A stretch of 64,000 nucleotides of DNA, taken from positions 5,465,001 through 5,529,000 of the forward strand of contig NZ_JAVDYC010000001.1 of assembly GCF_031458255.1 (NCBI RefSeq), given 5' to 3'. Below, piece after piece: positions 18,561 through 26,927 of the stretch. Under the pieces are notes generated by a model. That model worked only from the letters and a program-made list of their open reading frames with translations. It was not told the DNA's origin and made no database searches. The position numbers and the translations under genes are program-made. The DNA is from Catenuloplanes niger (GTDB lineage: Bacteria; Actinomycetota; Actinomycetes; Mycobacteriales; Micromonosporaceae). Each line of letters opens with the position of its first letter. Positions within the stretch are counted from its first letter, which is position 1.

Positions 18561-19454
18561 TCAAGCCTTGTGTGCGGTGGTGTAGCGGGCGCGCTGCGCG
18601 AGGTCGTACCGGAGCCGGACGACGGCGAACCGGCCGTCCTCGCGCAGCAGCGCCGGCACCTCCGCGCCGTGCGTCTCGTCGTGCTCCACCGCGAACGAGC
18701 CGCCGGACGTCAGCAGCCGCGCGGCCGTGCCGATCACCGCGGGGATGAGGTCCAGGCCCTCCTCACCACCGAACACGGCCTGCGGCGGATCGTGGTCGAC
18801 CTCGACCGCGACCTTCGTGCCGCGCGGCACGTACGGCGGGTTGCACAGCACCAGGTCGACGGTGCCGTTCAGGTCGGCCAGCACGGACTCGTCCGCGACG
18901 TCCCCCTCCACCACGGTGATGTGCGGGTCGCCGGCGTCCGCGCGTTCGGCCGCGTTGCGCCGCAGCCAGGTCAGCGCCTCCGGGGACCGCTCCACCGCGT
19001 AGACCGTCGCGTCCGGGCGCTCGTTCGCCACGGCCAGCGCGATCGCGCCGGAGCCGCTGCACAGGTCGACCACCACCGGCCGGGAGTGCCCGGCCAGCGC
19101 GGCCAGGCCCCAGTCCGCCAGCAGCTCGGTCTCCGGCCGGGGCACGAACACGCCCGGGCCGACGGAGAGCTCGATGTGCCGGAACGGCGCGCTGCCGGTG
19201 ATGTGCTGCAGCGGTACGCCGGTCGCGCGCTTCTCGATCACCTTCACGTACTCGAGCAGCGCCTGCTCGGTGAAACCGTCGGAGAGCAGCAGTTGCGAGC
19301 GGGACTCGCCCAGCACGTGAGCGGCGAGGATCTCCGCGTCGACGCGCGGCGTCGGAACGCCGGCCTCGTCCAGGCGAGACGTCCCGCGGGCCACGACCGC
19401 GGAGGCTCGTGTCCGTTCCGTGCCCGCTGGGGGCTTTCCATGAGCGTGGGTCAC
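18561..19454 (-). CDS. prmC: Release factor glutamine methyltransferase
   Basis: PrmC transfers a methyl group from S-adenosylmethionine to the Gln of the GGQ motif of release factors. The 297-residue protein has the N-terminal substrate helix bundle (VDAEILAAHVLGESRSQLLL), the SAM-binding loop VVDLCSGSGAIALAVA and the catalytic NPPY in LVLCNPPYVP. GTG at 19454 gives a normal family length; a TTG 69 bases upstream is less likely. The gene is on the opposite strand from prfA, with the sigma pair between them, so the standard prfA-prmC operon has been broken and inverted. It is divergent from the GGDEF gene. Confidence 0.93.
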   Translation of the reverse strand: MTHAHGKPPAGTERTRASAVVARGTSRLDEAGVPTPRVDAEILAAHVLGESRSQLLLSDGFTEQALLEYVKVIEKRATGVPLQHITGSAPFRHIELSVGPGVFVPRPETELLADWGLAALAGHSRPVVVDLCSGSGAIALAVANERPDATVYAVERSPEALTWLRRNAAERADAGDPHITVVEGDVADESVLADLNGTVDLVLCNPPYVPRGTKVAVEVDHDPPQAVFGGEEGLDLIPAVIGTAARLLTSGGSFAVEHDETHGAEVPALLREDGRFAVVRLRYDLAQRARYTTAHKA

Positions 19455-19576
19455 GCCATAATCATTACGGTACGCACATCGCGGCGGGCCGAAGACGCAC
19501 CGCTCGTCGTTTCGAGACCACAACTTTGCGGCGGACCGAGCGGGTACGCCGCCTCGACAGATCAGGGAGGCGCCGA

Positions 19577-21091
19577 GTGGGTTGGCTCGACCGGGTCGCG
19601 GACCAGGCCGACCGCCTGCGTGAGGCGCGCACGTTGCAGCAGGCCGACCGCTCGGCGGAGGCGTCCCGGCTGCTGGAGCAGGTCGCGGAGAGCACGCGCG
19701 ACCCCTACGCCCGGACCGACGCGCTGGTCCAGCGGCTCGGCACGCTGATCAACCTCGGGCGCACCGCGGAGTACGGGCCGGCCATGGACCGCGCGTTCGA
19801 GGCCGTGCAGGAGCTGCCGGAGCCGTACGTGCGGGGACAACTGCACGCGTTCGCCGCGCTCGCCGCCCACCACCAGGGTGCGCTCGACCGCTGCGTGATG
19901 CACCTGGTGCAGAGCTCCCGCGCGCTCAACGCGGTGACCGACCCGGACTCGGACACCGCCTGGGGCTGGCACGACCTCGCGATGGCGTACTCGTACCTGG
20001 CGTTCCACGGCTACGCGCTCTCCGCGATCGAGCGCGCCCGGCAGATCGGCGCCGCGGCCGGCCTGGCCGAGGAGGTGCTGGCCGCGCCCGGCATCCGGCT
20101 GCGCAACGCGATCGCGCTGGACCACGCCGGCGACACGGACGGCTGCCTGCGCGTGCTCCGCGACGTCAGCGACGACCTGACCCGGATCGGCCGGGCCGGT
20201 CACCTGGACCGGATCCGGCCGAGCAGCCGCGCGGCGTACGGCTACACGGTCGCCCGCCGGGCCGCGCTCGGTGAACGCGGCCCGGTCGACGCGTGGCCGC
20301 TGCTCGCCTACGGCGGGGACAGCGCGCGCGCCCGGGACCTGCGCCGGCTCGGCGAGGTGTGCCTGTCCATCGCGGACGGCCGGACCACGGAGGCGCTCAC
20401 CCAGCTCAGCTCCGTCACGGTCGCGCCGGAGACGCTCGGCGCGGCCGAGCCGGCCCGGTTGCGCAGCGTCTCGTACGCCCGGGCCGGCGACCACGAGGCG
20501 GCGCACCGCGCGGACCGGCTCGCGTTCCGGCTCGCCACCCAGCGCAACGACCGGCTGCGCGAGGTCTACGTGGACGGCATCGCGGCCCGGCTGGACCAGG
20601 AGGAGATGCGCCGCGCCGCCGCGCAGGCCGGCGGGGAGGCGCTGTCCGACCCGCTGACCGGCCTGCCGAACCGCCGTCGCCTGGAGCGGTACGTCGCGGA
20701 GCTGGCCGAGCACGGCGAGCGCGCCGCGCTGGGCGTCTGCGACCTGATGGGTTTCACCTCGGTCAACACCGTGCACGGTCATCACGCCGGCGACCTGGTG
20801 CTGCAGCGGGTCGCCGGCGTGATAAACCGGGTGATGCGCCGCGGCGACTTCGTGGCCCGTTACGGCGGCGACGAGTTCGTGGTGGTGCTGCCCGGCGCCG
20901 GCACGGCCCAGGCCACCGAGGTCGGCCGGCGCATCTCCACCGCGCTGGCCGCGGAGGACTGGGAGTCGCTGGTCCCCGGCACGCCGATCTCCGCCCGCCT
21001 GGGCTGGGCCGAGATCAACGGCGCCGTCCCGGAGGGGCGCGGCGGCCTGGCCGACGCGCTGGTCCGCGCGTTCCGCACGGTCACCGCGTGA
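19577..21091 (+). CDS. Diguanylate cyclase (GGDEF) with N-terminal helical repeat region
   Basis: The enzyme is expected to condense two GTP into cyclic di-GMP. The 504-residue protein has an all-helical N-terminal part (residues 1-345) that looks like TPR repeats, followed by a GGDEF domain introduced by DPLTGLPNRRRLERYV. The active loop RYGGDEF is intact (GGDEF at 430-434) and the product-inhibition site RRGD lies five residues before it, so both catalysis and feedback inhibition are expected. It is apparently cytosolic, with no membrane helices. GTG at 19577 is selected because GGGAGG precedes it by 6 bases. A PilZ effector is encoded 4 kb away. Confidence 0.9.
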   Translation: MGWLDRVADQADRLREARTLQQADRSAEASRLLEQVAESTRDPYARTDALVQRLGTLINLGRTAEYGPAMDRAFEAVQELPEPYVRGQLHAFAALAAHHQGALDRCVMHLVQSSRALNAVTDPDSDTAWGWHDLAMAYSYLAFHGYALSAIERARQIGAAAGLAEEVLAAPGIRLRNAIALDHAGDTDGCLRVLRDVSDDLTRIGRAGHLDRIRPSSRAAYGYTVARRAALGERGPVDAWPLLAYGGDSARARDLRRLGEVCLSIADGRTTEALTQLSSVTVAPETLGAAEPARLRSVSYARAGDHEAAHRADRLAFRLATQRNDRLREVYVDGIAARLDQEEMRRAAAQAGGEALSDPLTGLPNRRRLERYVAELAEHGERAALGVCDLMGFTSVNTVHGHHAGDLVLQRVAGVINRVMRRGDFVARYGGDEFVVVLPGAGTAQATEVGRRISTALAAEDWESLVPGTPISARLGWAEINGAVPEGRGGLADALVRAFRTVTA

Positions 21092-21380
21092 GGCCGGTCT
21101 CCGGCTCGTCGTAGATCTGCTCGCCCAACGACACCCGGAAGTGGAACGTCGCGGTCCGCCCCTCGACCGCGACCAGGAACGAGCCCGGCGTGGCCAGCCG
21201 GTAGACCCGCCGCCGGCGCGGCGACCAGGGATGCTCCGGCTGGTACTCCCGCGCGGTCCGCAGCGCCAGCTCCTGCGCGCCCTCCTCGGTCTCGGCCGCG
21301 GGCGCCACGTTGGTCACCCGCCACTGCCGGCCCTCGCCGTTGCCGGTCTGCTCCTCCACGATCACGAACCACCCGCTCAT
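21081..21380 (-). CDS. Small conserved hypothetical protein
   Basis: The 99-residue product begins MSGWFVIVEEQTGNGEGRQW and contains PEHPWSPRRRRVYR. It has no signal peptide or membrane helix and seems to be a compact beta-rich domain. Similar short proteins occur, to my recollection, as hypotheticals in actinomycetes, but no function is known to me. TACGCT lies 7 bases before the ATG at 21380, the leaderless geometry. Its end overlaps the convergent GGDEF gene by 11 bases. Confidence 0.75.
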   Translation of the reverse strand: MSGWFVIVEEQTGNGEGRQWRVTNVAPAAETEEGAQELALRTAREYQPEHPWSPRRRRVYRLATPGSFLVAVEGRTATFHFRVSLGEQIYDEPETGLTR

Positions 21381-21387
21381 GCCGCCG

Positions 21388-21393
21388 AGCGTA
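21388..21393 (-). promoter_or_regulatory. -10 box of a leaderless transcript (99-residue protein)
   Basis: On the minus strand, TACGCT ends 7 bases before the ATG at 21380, with no ribosome site between. Confidence 0.4.
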
Positions 21394-21450
21394 GGCACCC
21401 GGCGCCAATCTCCCGGACCGGCGAACCGGACCGGCAGAACCGTGCGAGAG

Positions 21451-21525
21451 CGGATTTCCCGCTTCCGGCGTGGCCGGTTGCCGCACGCTCCCGCGGGCAC
21501 CGGTCGGCCGCGGGCGGCCTCCCTG
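21451..21525 (-). repeat. Dispersed extragenic element, copy C
   Basis: Read on the minus strand, this copy matches the element at 58251-58340 over about 75 bases: CAGGGAGGCCGCCCGCGGCC, then GACCGGTGCCCGCGGGAGCG, then CGCCGGAAGCGGGAAA. It lies between the 99-residue gene and the glycosidase gene, with copy A inverted 83 bases away. Confidence 0.75.
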
Positions 21526-21608
21526 CACGTTCCGCACGGGGCCGGGGCGAACCACGCCGTCCGCGCGGCGCGGCCGCGGGGTTTTCCGGTGCCCACCCTC
21601 GGATCCCG

Positions 21609-21685
21609 CAGGGAGGAGCGCCGGCGACGACCGGTGCCCGCGGGAGCGTGCGGCACGTGCGCGGCCGGGAGCGGGAAGATCGGGT
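21609..21685 (+). repeat. Dispersed extragenic element, copy A
   Basis: Plus-strand copy: GCAGGGAGGAGCGCC, then GACCGGTGCCCGCGGGAGCG, then GCCGGGAGCGGGAAGATCGG. It is inverted relative to copy C, so the two together could form a long hairpin. It ends just before the 3' end of the glycosidase gene. The 320-base gap 21381-21700 holds nothing else recognisable. Confidence 0.75.
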
Positions 21686-21700
21686 TCGGCCGCTTTTTCG

Positions 21701-22696
21701 TCAGACGGCTCTGGCGACCGCGATCGTGGTGGAGTCGCGCTGGCCGGCCTCGTAGAACATGTACGAGACGCCGTTGTCGGTGCCGAACGCGGGTGCGGCC
21801 GCGCGGTTGCGGTCGGGCGCGCCGGTCAGCGGGGTGTGGAAGACGCCGAGGTGGTTCTCGCGGTCGAAGGCGGGGCCGACCTCGGTGAGGTACATCCGGC
21901 CGGACCCGCCGTGGTAGACGACGTAGGCGGTGCCGTTGCGGGTGAGCAGGTGCGGGCCGCTGAGGTCGGTCTCGCCGTCCGGAGTGGGCGAGACCAGCGG
22001 GACCGGGTCGTACTGCCAGGTCAGACCGTCGGGGGACCAGCCCCAGAAGATCTTGCGGACGCCGGGCGCGACGCGGTGGTAGCCCATGAACACCATGACG
22101 TAGCGGGCGCCGAGCGCGGGGATCGAGTGCGCGAAGACGCGCGCGTAGGAGGCCTCGGTGATGTTCGGGACCATCGCGGTGGTCAACACCTCGCCGTGGT
22201 ACGTGTAGGTGATCCCGTCCGCGGAGACCGCCAGCCGGGTGGTGCTGTTCTCGCCGTGGAAGTACAGGTAGAAGCGCCGGCTCGGGGCGTGCCAGAGCAC
22301 GTGCGGGGACGACACGTGACTGACCGAGTAGTGCGGTGCCCAGTCGGCCGGGACGATCGGGTTCGCCGGGTGCTCGGTGAACCGGCCGGCCAGCGAGTCG
22401 CCGTAGGCGAGGCAGATGCCGCCGGGCGCGTTGTGCGGCGCGTACCAGAGGTAGTAGCGGCCGCGGTACGAACTGATCTTGTCGTAGACGCCGCGCACGC
22501 ACGGGAAGATCAGCTCGTTCGTCGGGTTGTAGGCCAGCGCGGACTTGGTGAACGGCGTGCCGAGGTAGCGGTAGCTCGGGAAGCCGGCCGGGCCGGCCGC
22601 GCGGGCGGGGGACGGGCTGCCGAGTGCGCCGGCCGTGCCGAGTGTGCCGGCCGTGCCGAGCAGGGCGGCGCCGCGCAGGACTGAGCGACGGTGCAT
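21701..22696 (-). CDS. Secreted five-bladed beta-propeller, glycoside hydrolase-like
   Basis: The 331-residue product begins MHRRSVLRGAALLGTAGTLG and has an Arg-Arg signal sequence ending at PARAAG, suggesting Tat export. The mature part shows propeller-type repeats with GRYYLWYAPHNAPGGICLAY, FYLYFHGENSTTRLAVSADG and YVVYHGGSGRMYLTEV, a pattern shared by GH43/GH117-like glycosidases and phosphorylases. Catalytic residues cannot be assigned with confidence. It is divergent from a lacI-type gene and two operator-like palindromes lie between, so it probably belongs to the sugar-uptake locus to the right. The sugar is unknown. Confidence 0.8.
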   Translation of the reverse strand: MHRRSVLRGAALLGTAGTLGTAGALGSPSPARAAGPAGFPSYRYLGTPFTKSALAYNPTNELIFPCVRGVYDKISSYRGRYYLWYAPHNAPGGICLAYGDSLAGRFTEHPANPIVPADWAPHYSVSHVSSPHVLWHAPSRRFYLYFHGENSTTRLAVSADGITYTYHGEVLTTAMVPNITEASYARVFAHSIPALGARYVMVFMGYHRVAPGVRKIFWGWSPDGLTWQYDPVPLVSPTPDGETDLSGPHLLTRNGTAYVVYHGGSGRMYLTEVGPAFDRENHLGVFHTPLTGAPDRNRAAAPAFGTDNGVSYMFYEAGQRDSTTIAVARAV

Positions 22697-22772
22697 GGGT
22701 CATGCCTCCGTTCAGTGACCAATGAGCGTGGTCGATGAGTCTCGGCTCGCCGGAGCCCGCGCGTCAAGAAGC

Positions 22773-22784
22773 TAATACGAATTA
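22773..22784. promoter_or_regulatory. LacI-type operator, proximal to the secreted hydrolase
   Basis: TAATACGAATTA (TAAT-N4-ATTA) lies 77 bases before the hydrolase start. The same palindrome occurs at 22841-22852, 68 bases away. Pairs of such sites are typical for LacI-family repressors. Confidence 0.7.
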
Positions 22785-22839
22785 TCAGCGGGAAAACCTT
22801 CCGGGCGACGGGGGTTGACGAACCGGCCGCGCGCCCTGC

Positions 22840-22853
22840 CTAATACGCATTAG
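22840..22853. promoter_or_regulatory. LacI-type operator overlapping the lacI-family promoter
   Basis: CTAATACGCATTAG is a near-perfect palindrome (CTAAT-N4-ATTAG). It coincides with the -10 position of a promoter whose -35 is TTGACG at 22815-22820 (spacing 18-20 depending on the -10 chosen). A repressor bound here would block transcription of its own gene. Confidence 0.75.
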
Positions 22854-22888
22854 CACCGATCTGGACCGACGAGGCGAGGCGACCCGGA

Positions 22889-23959
22889 GTGACGGCGGCA
22901 CGGAAGCGGATCACGCAGCAGGACATCGCGCGGATGACCGGCGTCAGTCAGGCGACGGTGTCGCTGGTGCTCAACGGGCGCACCGACGCGGACGTGCGGA
23001 TCGCGCCGGAGACGCGCGAGCGGGTGCTGGCCGCGATCCGCAGCACCGGTTACGTGGCCGACCCGATCGCGCGCCGGCTCGCCGACCGGCACAACCGGAT
23101 TCTCGGCGTGTTCACCTACGAGCCGGTCTTCCCGGCCGTGACCGGCGACTTCTTCCACCCGTTCCTGCTCGGCATCGAGGAGAGCGCGGAACGGCTCGGC
23201 TGCGACCTGCTGCTGTTCACCAGCGCACCGGTGGTGGACGGTCGCCGCCGGATCTTCCACCAGGACAACCGGTTGCGTCTGGCGGACGGCTGCATCCTGC
23301 TCGGCCGGTCGCTCGACCGCGACGAGCTGGCCCGGATGGTCGCGGAGGGGCAGCCGTTCGTGTCGGTCGGCCGGCGGGACGACGCGGGTGGGCCGGTGCC
23401 GTACGTGGGCGCGGACTATTCCGCGGCGACCGCGGCCGTGGTGGACCGCGCGGTCGCGGCCGGCCACCGCGAGCTGTGCTACCTGGGCGAGGGCGGGCGG
23501 ACCGAGTCGTCCGGCGGTGCGGCGGTGCGCGTGCCCGAGTCGTTCGCCGACCGGTTCGCGGGCTACCGGGACGCGGCGGTCCGCCACCGTCTCGTGCCGC
23601 GCCGGGCGCGCGCCGCCGGGCGTACCCCCGGTGCCGTTCTGGATCTGCTGATCGCGGACGGCGTGACGGCGGTGCTGGTCGAGGAGTTCGCGGACGGCGT
23701 GGCGCTGGCGGCCGTGGCGCGGGAGCGCGGGCTGGACCTCCCGGGCGACCTGTCCGTGCTGGTGCTCGGCGACCCGACCCGGCCGGCACCGACCGACGTG
23801 GACTTCTCCGGGTACCGGATCCCGCGCCGGGAGATGGGCCGGCAGGCGACCGAGGTGCTGACCGCGCTGATCGCGGGCGAGACGACCCGGGCGGACGCGC
23901 GCCGGCTGCTGCCGTGCGCGCCGGTCGAGGGCGTGACGCTGAGTGCACCGCGGACCTGA
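22889..23959 (+). CDS. LacI-family transcriptional regulator
   Basis: The 356-residue protein has the LacI helix-turn-helix at residues 8-27 (ITQQDIARMTGVSQATVSLV), the hinge helix (PIARRLADRH) and a periplasmic-binding-protein-like sugar-sensing domain. It begins with GTG at 22889. Two TAAT-N4-ATTA palindromes lie in the divergent control region, one over its own promoter. The downstream genes encode an FAD oxidoreductase and an ABC sugar importer in the same direction, so it most likely represses the whole locus until a specific sugar is present. The C-terminal codons merge into the 17-bp tandem repeat. Confidence 0.92.
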   Translation: MTAARKRITQQDIARMTGVSQATVSLVLNGRTDADVRIAPETRERVLAAIRSTGYVADPIARRLADRHNRILGVFTYEPVFPAVTGDFFHPFLLGIEESAERLGCDLLLFTSAPVVDGRRRIFHQDNRLRLADGCILLGRSLDRDELARMVAEGQPFVSVGRRDDAGGPVPYVGADYSAATAAVVDRAVAAGHRELCYLGEGGRTESSGGAAVRVPESFADRFAGYRDAAVRHRLVPRRARAAGRTPGAVLDLLIADGVTAVLVEEFADGVALAAVARERGLDLPGDLSVLVLGDPTRPAPTDVDFSGYRIPRREMGRQATEVLTALIAGETTRADARRLLPCAPVEGVTLSAPRT

Positions 23960-24059
23960 GTGCACCGCGGATCTGAGTGGGCCGCGGACCTGAGTGCACC
24001 GCGGATCTGAGTGGGCCGCGGACCTGAGTGCACCGCGGACGTGAGTGCACGGTCGAGCT
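23941..24059 (+). repeat. 17-bp tandem repeat, 7 copies
   Basis: Seven head-to-tail copies of GAGTGCACCGCGGACCT (variants GGATCT and GTGGGC alternate, the last copy is degenerate). The first copy encodes the last residues and stop codon of the LacI-type gene and the array fills the gap to the oxidoreductase gene. Each unit contains the palindrome CCGCGG. Confidence 0.9.
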
Positions 24060-24075
24060 TGGTGGAGGGAGACGC

Positions 24076-25665
24076 ATGGAGGCCGAGGTTCTGGTCGTGG
24101 GTGGCGGGCTCGGGGGAGTGGCCGCCGCGCTGAGCGCGCTGCGGGCCGGCCGGTCGGTGATCCTGACCGAGGAGTACGCGTGGCTCGGCGGGCAGCTGAC
24201 CAGCCAGGCGGTGCCGCCGGACGAGCACACCTGGGTCGAGCAGTTCGGCGTCACCGCGAGCTACCGGTCGTTGCGGGACAAGATCCGCGACTACTACCGC
24301 GTGCACTACCCGCTGACCGAGCGGTCCCGGGCGTGGCGGGAGCTGAACCCGGGCGCCGGCTGGGTGAGCCCGCTCTGTCACGAGCCCCGGGTGGCGGTCG
24401 CGGTGATCGAGGGGATGCTCGCGCCGTACCGGGGGTCCGGGCGGTTGCGGGTGCTCCAGCCGTACCGGCCGGTGTCGGCCACCTGCGACGGCGACCGGGT
24501 CACGTCGGTGACCGTGGACGGGCCGGACGGCGAGATCGTGCTGACCGCGCCGTACGTCCTGGACGCGACCGAGACCGGTGACCTGCTGCCGCTGACCGGC
24601 ACCGAGTACGTCACCGGCTTCGAGTCCGCGGCCGAGACCGGCGAGCCGTCCGCGCCCGGCGTCGCGCAGCCGGACAACATGCAGGCGGTCTCGGTCTGCT
24701 TCGCGGTCGACCACGTGGACGGCGACCACACCGTGGACAAGCCGGAGGGGTACGACTTCTGGCGCGCGTACAAGCCGGACTTCTGGGTCGGCCCGTTGCT
24801 GTCCTGGACCATGGTCAACCCGCGCACGCTGGAGCCGGCCGAGCGGTCGTTCACGCCGAACCCGGACGACGACCCGCTGGAGGTGCGGGCCGACCAGCGG
24901 GCGAACCCGGGCGACAGCAACCTGTGGACGTTCCGGCGGATTGCGGCGCGGCGGCAGTTCGAGCCGGGCTTCTACCCGAGCGACATCACGGTGGTGAACT
25001 GGCCGATCATCGACTACTTCGAGTCGCCGATCATCGACGTGCCGGACCCGGCCGCGCACATCGCCCGCGCGCGGCAGCTGTCCCGGTCGGTCTTCTACTG
25101 GCTGCAGACCGAGGCGCCGCGCCCGGACGGCGGCACCGGCTGGCCGGGCCTGCGGCTGCGCGGCGACGTCACCGGCGGGCCGGACGGGCTGGCGCAGGCG
25201 CCCTACATCCGCGAGTCGCGGCGGATCCGGGCGGAGTACACCGTGGTCGAGCAGGATCTCGCGCTGACGGTGCGCGGGGACGCCGGCGCGGTGCGCTACC
25301 CGGACTCGGTCGGCGTCGGCATGTACCGGATCGACCTGCACCCGTCGACCGGCGGCGACACCTACATCGACGTGGCGGCGTGCCCGTTCGAGATCCCCCT
25401 CGGCGCGCTGCTGCCCCAGCGGGTGGAGAACCTCCTGCCCGCCGGGAAGAACATCGGCACCACGCACATCACCAACGGTGCGTACCGCCTGCACCCGGTC
25501 GAGTGGAACGTCGGCGAGGTCGCCGGCCTCCTCGCCGACTTCTGCCTGGCCCGCGGCGTGGCACCGCGGGCCGTGCGGGACAACCCCGGCCTGCTGGCCG
25601 ACTTCCAGGCCCGGCTGATCGCGGCGGGCGTGGAGCTGCACTGGCCGGACATCTCCGGATATTGA
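24076..25665 (+). CDS. FAD-dependent oxidoreductase (FAD_oxidored / PF12831 type)
   Basis: The 529-residue protein starts with the dinucleotide-binding loop VLVVGGGLGGVAAALSAL and has the second flavin motif VENLLPAGKNIGTTHITNGA near the end, as in PF12831 oxidoreductases. The region DATETGDLLPLTG is also typical. Relatives are found in carbohydrate-degradation clusters, where they are thought to oxidise sugars or related alcohols, but the substrate is not established. The ATG at 24076 has GGAGGGAG 5 bases upstream. It lies between the LacI-type regulator and the importer genes, with 29 bases to the binding-protein gene, so it is part of the operon. Confidence 0.85.
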   Translation: MEAEVLVVGGGLGGVAAALSALRAGRSVILTEEYAWLGGQLTSQAVPPDEHTWVEQFGVTASYRSLRDKIRDYYRVHYPLTERSRAWRELNPGAGWVSPLCHEPRVAVAVIEGMLAPYRGSGRLRVLQPYRPVSATCDGDRVTSVTVDGPDGEIVLTAPYVLDATETGDLLPLTGTEYVTGFESAAETGEPSAPGVAQPDNMQAVSVCFAVDHVDGDHTVDKPEGYDFWRAYKPDFWVGPLLSWTMVNPRTLEPAERSFTPNPDDDPLEVRADQRANPGDSNLWTFRRIAARRQFEPGFYPSDITVVNWPIIDYFESPIIDVPDPAAHIARARQLSRSVFYWLQTEAPRPDGGTGWPGLRLRGDVTGGPDGLAQAPYIRESRRIRAEYTVVEQDLALTVRGDAGAVRYPDSVGVGMYRIDLHPSTGGDTYIDVAACPFEIPLGALLPQRVENLLPAGKNIGTTHITNGAYRLHPVEWNVGEVAGLLADFCLARGVAPRAVRDNPGLLADFQARLIAAGVELHWPDISGY

Positions 25666-25694
25666 TCTTATGCTGATGGGAAGGGCACTCCCTG

Positions 25695-26927
25695 ATGAGA
25701 TTCCGTGCGACGGCGGCGGCGCTGACGCTGCTCTGTCTGACCGCCTGTGGCGGTGAGCCCGGCACCGGCGGGCCACCCGAACTCCGGATGACCGTGTGGA
25801 CCGCGAACGCGGCCCACCTGAAACTGTTCGACGAGATCGGCGCCGCGTACGTGGCGGCGCACCCGGACCGCGCCTCGAAGATCACGTTCGACCCGCTGCC
25901 GTTCGAGCGCTACGTCACCACGCTCACCACCCAGCTGGCCGGCGGCAAGGGACCGGACCTGGCCTGGCTGCCGGAGAGCGCGGCGCCGGACTTCGTCGCG
26001 GCCGGCGCGCTGGTCCCGCTGGACGACGTGCTGGTCGAGCCGGACGACCTGAACCCGGCCACGCTGCGGCTGTGGCAGGCGGACGGGCAGACGTTCGGCT
26101 ACCCGTTCTCCAACTCGCCGTTCGGGATCTTCGTCAATAAGGACCTGCTGGCCGCGGCCGGGCAGCCGGTCCCGTCCGCCGGCTGGACCTGGGACCAGGC
26201 GATCGCGTCGGCCGCGGCCGTGCACGCGGCCACCGGGCGGGCCGGCCTGGTGGTGCGCGACTTCGACTACCGGATCTGGGACAACCTGGCCACGATGTGG
26301 ACCGGCTGGGGTGCGCGGGCCTGGAGCGAGGACGGCCGGACCTGCGGGTTCGACCAGGCGCCGATGGTCGACTTCATGACCTTCCTGCACCGGGCGATCT
26401 TCACGGATGCCGCGCTGCCCGGCCCCGGCACCACCGCGGACTTCTTCGCCGGGCAGGCGGCCATGACGGTCAGCCAGATCTCCCGGGCGTCGCTGCTGGA
26501 CGGCTCGTTCGCCTGGGACCTGGTGCCGCTGCCGGCCGGGCCGGCCGGGACCTACTCGGTGATCGGCCAGGGCGGCGTCGGGGTGCTCCGGCGCGGCGCG
26601 CACGCGGACACGGCCGCGGACTTCCTGGCGTTCTTCACCGATGTGGAGAACTCGGTGCGGCTGGCCGCGTTCTTCCCGCCACCGCGTACCTCGCTGCTCA
26701 CCGCGGAGACGCTGGCGAAGGCCAACCCCAAGCTGTCGCCCGCGCAGCTGCAGGCCGTGGTGATCGACGGGATCGCGAACGGCGTGGTCAAACCCAGCCA
26801 CACCGGCAACGCGCAGCTGACCCAGGAGGTGCGGGCGTCGCTCGACCCGCTCTGGGAGCCGGACGCGGACGTGCGGGCGGTGCTGTCCGGCGTCTGCGAC
26901 ACCATCGACCCGTTGCTGGCGACATGA
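25695..26927 (+). CDS. ABC transporter sugar-binding lipoprotein
   Basis: This 410-residue extracellular solute-binding protein has a lipoprotein signal with lipobox LTAC followed by GGEPG, so it is anchored outside the membrane. The body matches the family 1 sugar-binding proteins: FDPLPFERYVTTLTTQLAGG, PDLAWLPESAAPDFVAAGAL and a C-terminal helical part. It captures a sugar and delivers it to the two following permeases. Its stop overlaps the first permease start by 4 bases (ATGA). Confidence 0.9.
   Translation: MRFRATAAALTLLCLTACGGEPGTGGPPELRMTVWTANAAHLKLFDEIGAAYVAAHPDRASKITFDPLPFERYVTTLTTQLAGGKGPDLAWLPESAAPDFVAAGALVPLDDVLVEPDDLNPATLRLWQADGQTFGYPFSNSPFGIFVNKDLLAAAGQPVPSAGWTWDQAIASAAAVHAATGRAGLVVRDFDYRIWDNLATMWTGWGARAWSEDGRTCGFDQAPMVDFMTFLHRAIFTDAALPGPGTTADFFAGQAAMTVSQISRASLLDGSFAWDLVPLPAGPAGTYSVIGQGGVGVLRRGAHADTAADFLAFFTDVENSVRLAAFFPPPRTSLLTAETLAKANPKLSPAQLQAVVIDGIANGVVKPSHTGNAQLTQEVRASLDPLWEPDADVRAVLSGVCDTIDPLLAT

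Noticed and set aside
19455-19523. Longer prmC starting from TTG at 19523
   Set aside because: It adds 23 residues without resemblance to the family and has no ribosome site; GTG at 19454 gives the usual length.
22800-22890. IS element or att site in the hydrolase-LacI gap
   Set aside because: The palindromes match LacI-type operators; there is no transposase, target duplication or tRNA.
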